The position numbers were made by a program, and so were the translations under genes. Positions 1-5,145 of a stretch of 5,145 nt of DNA are shown piece by piece. Source of the stretch: Hyphomicrobiales bacterium. GTDB taxonomy: Bacteria; Pseudomonadota; Alphaproteobacteria; Rhizobiales; Xanthobacteraceae. The notes under the pieces were generated by a model. It was not told where the DNA came from and did no database searches. It saw nothing but the letters and a program-made list of their open reading frames with translations. Positions within the stretch are counted from its first letter, which is position 1, and every line of letters starts with the position of its first letter. The stretch spans positions 363 through 5,507 of the forward strand of contig PLTE01000053.1 of NCBI GenBank assembly GCA_003164375.1. Reading direction: 5' to 3'.

Positions 1-1366
1 CAAGGGCTTCAGCGGACTTGATCAGAACGCCAGCACCGGCGCCTTTGCCGATTGCCACGCCGATCGACATCGGGGTGGCAAGGCCGAGCGCACAGGGACA
101 AGCGATGATGAGGACGGAGACCGCCGCGATCAGGGCGTAGGAAATTGCGGGAGCGGGACCCAAGACGGCCCACGCGATGAAGGCCACGACAGCCACGCCC
201 AGCACGGCCGGAACGAAATAGCCCGATACGGTGTCTGCCATCCGCTGGATCGGCGCGCGGCTGCGCTGTGCCTCGCTGACCATTGTCACGATGCGCGCGA
301 GCATAGTGTCAGCGCCGACTTTATCGGCGCGCATGACCAGAGAGCCGGTGCCGTTTACGGTCCCGCCGATCAGCTTGTCGCCGGGTTGCTTGGCCGCGGG
401 CATCGACTCTCCCGTGACCATCGACTCATCTACGGCTCCCTTGCCCTCAAGCACTTCGCCGTCAACCGGCACGCCGTCGCCGGGCCGCAGCCGCAGACGA
501 TCGCCGACCTCAACCAGTTCGAGGGCCACGTCCTCATCCTCGCCATCGGGCTTTAGACGGTGCGCCACTTTCGGTGCCAATTTGAGGAGCGCCCGGATCG
601 CGCCGCCGGTCTGTTCGCGGGCGCGCAGTTCCAGCACCTGACCGAGCAATACGAGAACGGTAATCACCGCCGCGGCCTCGAAATAAACTGCAACTGCGCC
701 GCCCATCTCGTGAAAGCCCGCCGGAAACAATCCCGGCGCAAAGGTCGCAAAGACGCTGTACAGGTACGCGGCGCCGGTCCCCAGCGCGATCAGGCTGAAC
801 ATATTCAAGCTGCGATGCACGACCGAGGCCCAGGCCCGTTCAAAGAACGGCCACCCCGCCCACAACACCACCGGCGTGGACAGCACGAACTGAATCCAGT
901 TGGAAATCCGCGGCGCGATGAGATGGTCCAGGCCAAGCGCGGGGATATGGCCGCCCATTTCCAGCACAAACACCGGCAGAGCCAGAACCAGCCCGATCCA
1001 GAACCGCCGGCTCATATCCACCAGTTCGTGGTTCTCGCCGGCTTCTACCGTCGCGGTCACCGGTTCCAATGCCATTCCGCAGATCGGGCAATTGCCCGGC
1101 CCAATCTGGCGGATCTGCGGGTGCATCGGACAGGTGTAAATTGCGCCCTCGGACGGAGCGGGGGAGGCGGCTGGCGCCGCGCGCTTTACGATATATTTCT
1201 CCGGATCGGCTGCGAACTTGGTCAGGCAGCCCGCACAACAGAAGTAATAGGTCTGACGCTGATGGACGTGGCGATGCGCGCTCGTCGCCGCATCGACCGT
1301 CATGCCGCAGACCGGGTCCACGGCCGCGTCCCGTGGCGTGCTGTCATCCTGGATCAATCGTTCCAT
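1..1366 (-). CDS. copA: Copper-translocating P1B-type ATPase, N-terminal part (3' end beyond window)
   Basis: This is an inner-membrane pump that exports Cu(I) from the cytoplasm using ATP. The 455 residues present start at ATG 1366; no other in-frame start lies upstream before the csoR gene, and no good ribosome site is visible. Residues 17-60 form a YHS-type domain (DPVCGM, then YYFCCAGC). Residues 77-102 form a CPMHP...CPICGM heavy-metal-binding segment. Hydrophobic helices follow at about 123-137, 158-175, 187-210 and 224-245. The actuator-domain loop TGES is at 318-321, and the CPC metal-binding motif of Cu(I) ATPases is at 423-425 in a transmembrane helix. The frame leaves the window before the DKTGT phosphorylation motif, so the P and N domains are unseen. 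There is no classical GMxCxxC HMA domain at the N-terminus. The gene is divergent from csoR, and a shared operator implies induction by copper. CPC and the csoR neighbour favour copper; silver transport cannot be excluded. Confidence 0.95.
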   Translation of the reverse strand, partial: MERLIQDDSTPRDAAVDPVCGMTVDAATSAHRHVHQRQTYYFCCAGCLTKFAADPEKYIVKRAAPAASPAPSEGAIYTCPMHPQIRQIGPGNCPICGMALEPVTATVEAGENHELVDMSRRFWIGLVLALPVFVLEMGGHIPALGLDHLIAPRISNWIQFVLSTPVVLWAGWPFFERAWASVVHRSLNMFSLIALGTGAAYLYSVFATFAPGLFPAGFHEMGGAVAVYFEAAAVITVLVLLGQVLELRAREQTGGAIRALLKLAPKVAHRLKPDGEDEDVALELVEVGDRLRLRPGDGVPVDGEVLEGKGAVDESMVTGESMPAAKQPGDKLIGGTVNGTGSLVMRADKVGADTMLARIVTMVSEAQRSRAPIQRMADTVSGYFVPAVLGVAVVAFIAWAVLGPAPAISYALIAAVSVLIIACPCALGLATPMSIGVAIGKGAGAGVLIKSAEAL

Positions 1367-1375
1367 GATACCGTC

Positions 1376-1404
1376 TTGTAACCTGTACCCCGTAGGGGTA
1401 TATA
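1376..1404 (+). promoter_or_regulatory. Putative sigma-70-type promoter of csoR
   Basis: TTGTAA (1376-1381) and TATATA (1399-1404) are separated by exactly 17 bases, each matching four of six consensus positions. A start about seven bases downstream of the -10 falls at or next to the csoR ATG at 1411, leaving almost no leader. The spacer contains the CsoR-like inverted repeat, so repressor binding would block polymerase directly. The assignment is by eye; no transcript data are available. Confidence 0.5.
1386..1400. promoter_or_regulatory. Putative CsoR operator (inverted repeat)
   Basis: A perfect 6-bp inverted repeat, TACCCC-GTA-GGGGTA, lies in the 44-base gap between the divergent copA and csoR starts. 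Its layout closely resembles known CsoR-family operators, for example the Bacillus-type TACCCTACGGGGGTA. Given that a CsoR gene starts 11 bases away and a copper ATPase 20 bases away on the other side, it is best read as the shared copper-responsive operator: occupied by apo-CsoR and released when Cu(I) binds. Confidence 0.8.
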
Positions 1405-1410
1405 GATGGC

Positions 1411-1686
1411 ATGAGAGACCTTGCCAAGACGTCTGTATTGAAACGCCTGCAGCGTATCGAAGGCCAGGTGCGCGGGCTTTCGCGTATGGTCGGGGACGAC
1501 CGCTATTGTATCGATATTATCACGCAACTCTCGGCGGTGCGCGCAGCGTTACGCCGCGCCGAGGAGGAGATACTCGCCGATCATGCGGCGCATTGCGTGG
1601 AGCACGCCATCGCGTCCGGCAACAAGACCGAGCAGCGGCGCAAGGTCGCCGAATTGATCGATGTGATTTCGCGCAGCGATCGGTGA
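1411..1686 (+). CDS. csoR: CsoR-family copper-sensing transcriptional repressor
   Basis: This 91-residue all-helical repressor belongs to the CsoR/RcnR/FrmR (DUF156) family and is cytoplasmic and DNA-binding. The family opening LKRLQRIEGQVRGL is at 10-23. The copper ligands fit the CsoR pattern: Cys33, His58 and Cys62, with the C-x24-H-x3-C spacing of Mycobacterium tuberculosis CsoR. Tyr32 sits before the first Cys, as in that protein. The third ligand is Cys, which argues against RcnR (His) and against FrmR, which lacks a metal or thiol ligand there. The start ATG 1411 is the only reasonable one, because the frame has a TAG at 1393-1395 just upstream. There is no Shine-Dalgarno sequence, and the predicted promoter places the transcript start near the ATG. 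The gene is divergent from copA and likely autoregulated through the inverted repeat at 1386-1400. A role in copper is strongly supported; direct regulation of copA is inferred from the layout. Confidence 0.93.
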   Translation: MRDLAKTSVLKRLQRIEGQVRGLSRMVGDDRYCIDIITQLSAVRAALRRAEEEILADHAAHCVEHAIASGNKTEQRRKVAELIDVISRSDR

Positions 1687-1690
1687 TTCG

Positions 1691-1714
1691 GACAGGGACT
1701 AAGGGAGCCCAGTC
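1691..1714. terminator. Weak hairpin between convergent genes, possible terminator
   Basis: GAC-A-GGG pairs with CCC-A-GTC around a 10-base loop, with one A-A mismatch. It lies between the 3' ends of csoR and the convergent small gene and overlaps the latter's stop codon. Neither strand shows a T-tract after it, so it is a poor intrinsic terminator; it may be chance. The stretch 1687-1712 shows nothing else. Confidence 0.2.
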
Positions 1715-1943
1715 AGTTCAGTAAAATGATGGCGCCGGCAGGCAGGTTGAGCGATTCGGCTTCGCTTGAGGTCGCCGGCCTTATTTCCGAAATCCGATAA
1801 TTGTAAACTTCCTGATTGATCAGACGCCGCCTGATCTCGGTGCGCGCCTCGTGCTCGCTCGGCGCGGCCACGCCGTACTGCAGATGCACGGTCATCCCAT
1901 CACGGTCGGCAAACGAAACGGTGGTCACGAACGGCAACTGCAT
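1713..1943 (-). CDS. Small conserved-looking hypothetical protein
   Basis: I do not recognise this 76-residue protein. ATG 1943 is chosen because a purine-rich ribosome site (GGGAAG, reverse complement of 1948-1953) ends four bases upstream. The frame also extends to a TTG at 1994, which would add 17 residues, but that start has no such signal. The product is soluble, with no membrane segment, signal peptide or cysteines. Residues 1-24 look like beta strands (QLPFVTTVSF, then MTVHLQYG), residues 29-44 like an amphipathic helix rich in Glu and Arg (EHEARTEIRRRLINQE), and a strand follows around YNYRISEIRP. It ends in a hydrophobic stretch, AGAIILLN. The composition and the ribosome site support a real gene. 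It is convergent with csoR and downstream of the mesD-like gene by 137 bases. No function can be assigned; a link to copper is not supported. Confidence 0.65.
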   Translation of the reverse strand: MQLPFVTTVSFADRDGMTVHLQYGVAAPSEHEARTEIRRRLINQEVYNYRISEIRPATSSEAESLNLPAGAIILLN

Positions 1944-2080
1944 TACACTTCCCTTTTTCAGCTTTGGCCCATCCAACCGGGCAAACTTTAACAAAATGCT
2001 ACCAACGGCATCCGCCGCGGTCCGGACTCGCCAAAGTTTGGATTGGAAGGTGAATTGAAACTGATAGTGCTTGCGTCGGC
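1944..2080. other. Intergenic region with an 8-bp inverted repeat
   Basis: This non-coding stretch lies between the mesD-like stop and the small hypothetical gene. CAAACTTT (1982-1989) is the exact inverse of AAAGTTTG (2033-2040), with 43 bases between. The right arm sits inside a compact palindrome, CCAAA-G-TTTGG (2031-2041), and the intervening bases include GTCCGGAC (2020-2027). No convincing promoter or T-tailed terminator was found. An operator for the small gene is possible but unproven. Confidence 0.3.
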
Positions 2081-3100
2081 TCAGTTGAATCCCTTGCGCG
2101 CAAGCGCTGCGCCCAGGCCGAGTGCTTCAAGCTTCATTGCGGCGATTTCGCGGCGCATCGGCGCCATTCCGCAATTCGTGCAAGCGATGATATTTTGCGC
2201 AGGAATGAATCTTGCCGCTTCATTAATCACGCCGGCAATTTCTTCGGGAGTTTCGACTTTTTCCGTGGCGACATCGATGACTCCGATCAGCACATCCTTG
2301 CCGTCGAGCAGTCTGAGCACGCTCATCGGCACCCGCGAGTTAATGCATTCGACCGAGACTTGATCGATTCGGCTTTTCGCTAGTGCGGGAAAAAACTTTT
2401 CGTATTGCCGCCATTCCGCGCCGAGCGTCGCCTTCCACTCGATGTTGGCGTCGATGCCGTAGCCGTAACAAATATGCACGGCGCTCTTGCAAGCGACGCC
2501 GTCGATGGCGCGGTGCAGAGCCTCGATTCCCCATCCGGCGGCGGCGTCCATGTAGACGTTGAATGCCGGTTCGTCGAACTGGATCACGTCGACGCCGTCG
2601 GCGGCCAGGCCGCGCGCTTCTTCGTTGAGCAGCGCGGCAAAGGCAAAAGCCATCTTCACGCGGTCGCCGTAATGGGCATCGGCGATGGTGTCGACGATGG
2701 TCATCGGTCCGGGCAAAGTGAATTTGAGCTTGCGTTTGGTATGCGCGCGCGCCAGCTGCGCTTCGCGGGCATGCACGCGCGCGCGCAGCCGCAGCGGACC
2801 GACGACGGTCGGACACATCGCCTTGTAGCGGTCGTTGCGGATGCCAAGTTCGACGCGCTTATCGAAGTCGATGCCTTCGACGGCTTCGAGAAAACCATGG
2901 ACGAAATGCTGGCGCGACTGCTCGCCGTCACCGACGATATCGATCCCGGCATCCTCCTGCAGCTTGAGCGCCAGCAATGTAGCGTCGTCCTTGGCGGCGT
3001 TGAGCTCATCGCCTTCCAGCCGCCACGGCGCCCACAATTTGTTCGGTGTCGCTAGCCAGGACGGTTTCGGCAAACTGCCGGCAATCGTCGTTGGGAACAT
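2081..3100 (-). CDS. MetE-core methionine synthase, folate-independent MesD-like
   Basis: This 339-residue enzyme is predicted to methylate homocysteine to methionine in the cytosol. It corresponds to the C-terminal catalytic barrel of cobalamin-independent MetE; the N-terminal folate-binding barrel of full-length MetE (about 750 residues) is absent. Counted from ATG 3100: AGSLPKP opens the barrel at 7-13, DGEQ is at 58-61, LPGPMT at 129-134, and DEPAFN at 176-181. The zinc set of MetE is complete: His209 and Cys211 (HIC), Glu251 (SVECINS) and Cys310 (CTNCGM). Motifs such as HICYGYG and CTNCGMAP recall MesD proteins, which use a methyl donor other than methyl-folate and in Acinetobacter need the partner MesX and oxygen; no MesX is in the window. 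ATG 3100 is chosen because it gives the usual family N-terminus and length. ATG 3139 or TTG 3184 would add 13 or 28 residues, and none has a clear ribosome site. The gene follows the monooxygenase gene on the same strand. Catalysis of methyl transfer is likely; the MesD assignment is from memory of the family. Confidence 0.9.
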   Translation of the reverse strand: MFPTTIAGSLPKPSWLATPNKLWAPWRLEGDELNAAKDDATLLALKLQEDAGIDIVGDGEQSRQHFVHGFLEAVEGIDFDKRVELGIRNDRYKAMCPTVVGPLRLRARVHAREAQLARAHTKRKLKFTLPGPMTIVDTIADAHYGDRVKMAFAFAALLNEEARGLAADGVDVIQFDEPAFNVYMDAAAGWGIEALHRAIDGVACKSAVHICYGYGIDANIEWKATLGAEWRQYEKFFPALAKSRIDQVSVECINSRVPMSVLRLLDGKDVLIGVIDVATEKVETPEEIAGVINEAARFIPAQNIIACTNCGMAPMRREIAAMKLEALGLGAALARKGFN

Positions 3101-3114
3101 CGTCGTTGGGAACA
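3084..3114. repeat. Tandem 15-bp duplication at the mesD-like start
   Basis: Two exact adjacent copies of ATCGTCGTTGGGAAC (3084-3098 and 3099-3113), followed by one more matching base, overlap the predicted ATG. On the minus strand this gives a repeated Phe-Pro-Thr-Thr block, once on each side of the Met at 3100. It adds codons upstream of the family-typical N-terminus and complicates start choice. Confidence 0.85.
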
Positions 3115-3208
3115 ATGGCACGGTTTCGTTCGCTGGCATGGTGGTCGCAATCGTGACGGTTGGATTTAGGCCGGTCGGAATCAAGACGGTGGCAAATCAT
3201 CCGATCGG

Positions 3209-4417
3209 CTAAGCGGCTGGCGGCCGCCAGTCGTAGAGCCAATCGTAACGATGCAGCAGCTGCTCGCCGCCGATGACGCGCATTGCCGCGTTGCGCAGCA
3301 TAGCCGGCAGGCCGGCGAGGTGATAGCGCTCGCCGTTCTTCGCCGCCTGGCGTTGCACTTTGCGGGTCCGCGCCCGCCGCACCGCAGTATAGGTTTTCAT
3401 CGCACCGGCCGCATCGTCCGGCATCCGGGCCAGGCATTGCGCCGCCACCGCAGCATCTTCGATCGCCATCGCTGCGCCTTGCGCCAGAAACGGCAGCATC
3501 GGATGGGCAGCGTCGCCGAGCAGTGCGGCGGAGCCTTGCGACCAATTCATCAGCGGACGGCGGTCGTAGAGCGCCCATTTCAGCCACGCTTCGGGATAAT
3601 GGACCAGCGCCCTCGCCCGCGGTGCCCAGCGCGCAGTGGGAAGGCGCGGCAACAGCTCGCCGCGGGCCGCCGGCTCGCTCCAGCCCGGCTCATTCCAATT
3701 GTCCAACGTGATCACGACGACATTGATCAGTTTGCCGCCCTTGACCGGATAGTGCACGAGATGAGCATCGCGGCCGAGCCAGAGCTGGATCACCGGTTCG
3801 CGGAATTCGGGTGCCACATCCTTTGCCGGAATGAGCGCGCGCCAGGCGGTGCGGCCGGAAAAGCGCGGCGCGTCGGTAGAGCCAAGCCTCGCGCGCGATG
3901 TCGACCAAAGTCCATCGGCCGCGATCAGCGCGTGACCGCGCTCGTCCCACAGTCCGGTCGAGCCGCGTGCCGACACGGTGACGCCATTCGGATGGGTGAC
4001 AAAATCCTCCATGCGCATGCCGAGCTTGAGTGAAATATCGAGCTCCTGCCCGACCGCGGCGGCAAGCGCCGCCTGCAGGTCGCCGCGATGGATCATCCAA
4101 TACGGCGCGCCGTAACGCTGCGCCGCAGCCACGCCGAGCGGCATCCGGAGGATTTCGCGTCCGCTTCTGGCGCTGAGCACCCGCAAACCCGCAGGCGCGA
4201 CGACGTGCGGGCGCAGCCGCTCGCCAAGGCCGAGATCGATCAGGATGCGCGTGGCATTGGGAGACAGCTGGATTCCGGCACCGGTTTCTTCCAGCCGCTC
4301 GGCCTGCTCCAGCACGGTGACGCGAAAGCCGCTACGCGCCAAAGCGAGCGCCGCGGTCAATCCGCCAATGCCGGCGCCTGCGACGATGACGATGCGAGAG
4401 GGCGTCGCGCTCGACAA
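3209..4417 (-). CDS. FAD-dependent monooxygenase, salicylate/3-hydroxybenzoate hydroxylase-like
   Basis: This 402-residue group A flavoprotein monooxygenase uses NAD(P)H and O2 to hydroxylate a substrate, usually an aromatic ring; it is soluble. The FAD Rossmann motif GAGIGG is at 14-19, with the ribose-binding Glu at 37 (VTVLE). GAGIQLSPNA at 46-55 and Arg111 (MIHRGDL) match FAD- and substrate-side positions of salicylate-hydroxylase relatives. The DG motif that contacts both FAD and NAD(P)H is AADG at 166-169, and the second FAD motif GDAAHPMLP is at 301-309. The C-terminal YHLAG ... YDWLYDWRP pattern is common in rhizobial relatives. Length is normal. The start is TTG 4417, four bases after the stop of the zinc-finger gene; no ATG or GTG lies between that stop and the FAD motif, and there is no ribosome site, so translation is probably coupled. 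The mesD-like gene follows. The real substrate cannot be read from sequence; a salicylate label would be a guess. Confidence 0.92.
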   Translation of the reverse strand: MSSATPSRIVIVAGAGIGGLTAALALARSGFRVTVLEQAERLEETGAGIQLSPNATRILIDLGLGERLRPHVVAPAGLRVLSARSGREILRMPLGVAAAQRYGAPYWMIHRGDLQAALAAAVGQELDISLKLGMRMEDFVTHPNGVTVSARGSTGLWDERGHALIAADGLWSTSRARLGSTDAPRFSGRTAWRALIPAKDVAPEFREPVIQLWLGRDAHLVHYPVKGGKLINVVVITLDNWNEPGWSEPAARGELLPRLPTARWAPRARALVHYPEAWLKWALYDRRPLMNWSQGSAALLGDAAHPMLPFLAQGAAMAIEDAAVAAQCLARMPDDAAGAMKTYTAVRRARTRKVQRQAAKNGERYHLAGLPAMLRNAAMRVIGGEQLLHRYDWLYDWRPPAA

Positions 4418-4421
4418 ACGG

Positions 4422-4667
4422 TTACACGGTTTCGCTTATCAGGGCACACTCCGCCGGCCGCGCGGCATTGGGAGCAAGCGTCGGATCGGGGCGGTAGAGC
4501 GTCGAGCAATACGGGCAAACATAGTCGACATCGTCGCCCATGTCGCAGAACACGTGCGGGTGGTCGAACGGCGGCTTGGCGCCCACGCACATGAATTCCT
4601 TGGCGCCGATCTCGATGACCGCAACGCCTAAGTCGTTATGGAAGTGCGGAATGGTGGTGTCGGTCAT
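4422..4667 (-). CDS. CHCC zinc-finger protein, NDUFS6-like
   Basis: This 81-residue protein carries the zinc site of the NDUFS6/zf-CHCC family, an accessory subunit of respiratory complex I in mitochondria and many alphaproteobacteria. The ligands are Cys27, His36, Cys51 and Cys54, spaced C-x8-H-x14-C-x2-C. Familiar surroundings are HPHVF at 36-40 and CPYCSTLYRPD at 51-61. There is no signal peptide or membrane helix, so it is predicted to be on the cytoplasmic face or soluble. ATG 4667 is chosen for fit to the family length; the open frame runs on upstream but only into antisense of the hydrolase gene. The ribosome site is weak (GAG a few bases before ATG). It is the first gene of the minus-strand cluster, and its stop is four bases before the monooxygenase start. 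Complex I membership is inferred from family alone; nearby genes are not nuo genes. Confidence 0.88.
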   Translation of the reverse strand: MTDTTIPHFHNDLGVAVIEIGAKEFMCVGAKPPFDHPHVFCDMGDDVDYVCPYCSTLYRPDPTLAPNAARPAECALISETV

Positions 4668-4686
4668 TTCTCGGTTCCAGCCTTTG

Positions 4687-4723
4687 TTCAGTCTTGATTT
4701 AGTCTTGCTTGATTCAGTCCTGC
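4687..4723. repeat. Three short AGTCYTG direct repeats
   Basis: TTCAGTCTTGA (4687-4697), TTTAGTCTTGC (4698-4708) and TTCAGTCCTGC (4713-4723) are three near-identical 11-base units. The first two are adjacent and the third is four bases further on. They lie 20-56 bases upstream of the zinc-finger ATG, where a leader or a regulator site could be. Confidence 0.55.
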
Positions 4724-4731
4724 CGGGGGTA

Positions 4732-4749
4732 GCCGAAGAACGCTTCGGC
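4732..4749. other. Perfect 7-bp hairpin
   Basis: GCCGAAG (4732-4738) pairs fully with CTTCGGC (4743-4749) around a four-base loop, AACG. There is no T-tract on either side, so it is not a normal intrinsic terminator. It lies 65 bases upstream of the zinc-finger start and 89 bases upstream of the hydrolase start, and could be a structured leader element or an operator. Confidence 0.5.
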
Positions 4750-4838
4750 GCCACCATAGCGAGCCCGGCGGTCAATTTCCAGCAAGGCGTGGCGGGGTCG
4801 GACTTTGCCGTATCGCCGCTTGATCGTATGGTCGGGTC

Positions 4839-5145
4839 ATGCCGCGTTTCACTCATGATGGCGTCGAGATCGCTTATCTCGACGAAGGCGAGGGCGAGCC
4901 GATCGTGCTCGTGCACGGCTTTGCGTCCAATAAGGAAGTGAACTGGGTCGGTCCGGGCTGGGTGACCGCGCTCCTGCGCGCCGGCCGCCGCGTCATCGCG
5001 CTCGATGACCGCGGCCACGGCGCCTCCACCAAGCTCTACGAACCCGCCGCTTATCACAGCGCAATCATGGCCGAGGATGTGCGGGCGCTGCTCGAGCATC
5101 TCGGTATCGGCCGGGCCGATGTCATGGGCTATTCGATGGGCGCGC
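4839..5145 (+). CDS. Alpha/beta hydrolase, N-terminal part (3' end beyond window)
   Basis: The 102 residues present start an alpha/beta-hydrolase-fold enzyme, probably an esterase or a C-C or lactone hydrolase; the substrate is unknown. The oxyanion-hole motif HGFASNK is at 26-32, the typical DDRGHG is at 56-61, and the nucleophile elbow GYSMG is at 97-101, with Ser99 as the predicted nucleophile. The catalytic acid and His lie beyond the window. ATG 4839 fits the usual short N-terminus of the family (residues 1-10 before the first strand, IAYLDEGEG). An ATG at 4828 is out of frame. The upstream GGTCGGG is at best a weak ribosome site. There is no signal peptide, so it is cytoplasmic. The gene is divergent from the zinc-finger/monooxygenase/MetE-core cluster, which raises but does not prove a shared catabolic role. 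Confidence 0.92.
   Translation, partial: MPRFTHDGVEIAYLDEGEGEPIVLVHGFASNKEVNWVGPGWVTALLRAGRRVIALDDRGHGASTKLYEPAAYHSAIMAEDVRALLEHLGIGRADVMGYSMGA

Larger units (their letters stand above)
4668..4838. promoter_or_regulatory. Divergent intergenic region, presumed promoters
   Basis: 171 non-coding bases separate the zinc-finger gene (minus) and the hydrolase gene (plus), and must carry the promoters of both unless read from afar. No well-spaced -35/-10 pair could be fixed. The minus strand has a good TTGACC (reverse complement of 4774-4779), but no suitable -10 lies 16-18 bases on. Near the zinc-finger gene are AGTCYTG repeats and a hairpin, listed separately. Confidence 0.45.

Noticed and set aside
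560..1381. Long plus-strand open frame of 273 codons opposite copA
   Set aside because: It is antisense to a clear P-type ATPase with diagnostic motifs; its product is low-complexity Arg/His/Pro-rich, as expected for a shadow in high-GC DNA.
1367..1404. A distinct copA promoter on the minus strand
   Set aside because: TACAAG (reverse complement of 1375-1380) is a possible -10, but no acceptable -35 lies at the right distance, so it is not listed as a feature.
1..1686. Copper genes as part of a mobile element
   Set aside because: No transposase, integrase, terminal repeat or tRNA end is visible, and base composition is similar to the neighbours.
2405..3055. Plus-strand open frame of 216 codons opposite the methionine synthase gene
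   Set aside because: The minus-strand product has all zinc ligands and family motifs; the plus-strand frame has no recognisable domain and no ribosome site.
3101..3184. Longer N-terminus of the MetE-core protein from TTG 3184
   Set aside because: The extra residues are Thr/Pro-rich, lack family similarity as I know it and include a duplicated segment; the core starts naturally at Met 3100. Not fully excluded.
3251..4033. Plus-strand open frame of 260 codons opposite the monooxygenase gene
   Set aside because: It is a shadow of the flavoprotein gene, rich in Arg, His and Gln with no domain pattern.
4668..5099. N-terminal extension of the zinc-finger frame to 225 residues
   Set aside because: The extension runs antisense through the hydrolase gene, and the family length matches the 81-residue form starting at ATG 4667.

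Overview
The window is about 63% GC (my estimate) and reads as chromosomal DNA of an alphaproteobacterium. A Rhizobiales member close to Bradyrhizobium or Rhodopseudomonas is most likely. This is inferred from codon use, a complex-I-type CHCC zinc-finger protein next to a salicylate-hydroxylase-like flavoprotein, and a short MetE-like methionine synthase. No RNA genes, insertion sequences, phage genes or CRISPR arrays were seen.

The left third (1-1686) is a copper-resistance pair. The minus strand carries the first 455 residues of a CPC-type copper-exporting P-type ATPase (copA), cut off by the window edge just before its phosphorylation motif. Divergent from it, on the plus strand, is a 91-residue CsoR-type copper-sensing repressor with the full Cys-His-Cys fingerprint. 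The 44-base gap holds a perfect inverted repeat, TACCCC-GTA-GGGGTA, that looks like a CsoR operator. It sits exactly between a plausible -35 and -10 for csoR, so one site could control both genes.

The middle (1687-2080) holds one small unrecognised gene on the minus strand, convergent with csoR, and short non-coding stretches.

The right half (2081-4667) is a minus-strand gene cluster. Transcription runs from a small CHCC zinc-finger protein (NDUFS6-like), across a 4-base gap into an FAD-dependent aromatic-ring-type monooxygenase with a TTG start, then to a methionine-synthase core protein that lacks the folate-binding N-terminal domain of MetE and resembles the folate-independent MesD class. 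Divergent from this cluster, the start of an alpha/beta hydrolase runs off the right edge (4839-5145). The 171-base divergent intergenic region contains short direct repeats and a perfect 7-bp hairpin.

The region is mostly recognisable genes. The points worth a second look are the promoter-embedded copper operator with a possibly leaderless csoR, the ATPase's YHS plus CPMHP-type N-terminus, the pairing of a MesD-like enzyme with a flavin monooxygenase and a CHCC protein, and a tandem duplication at the mesD-like start.
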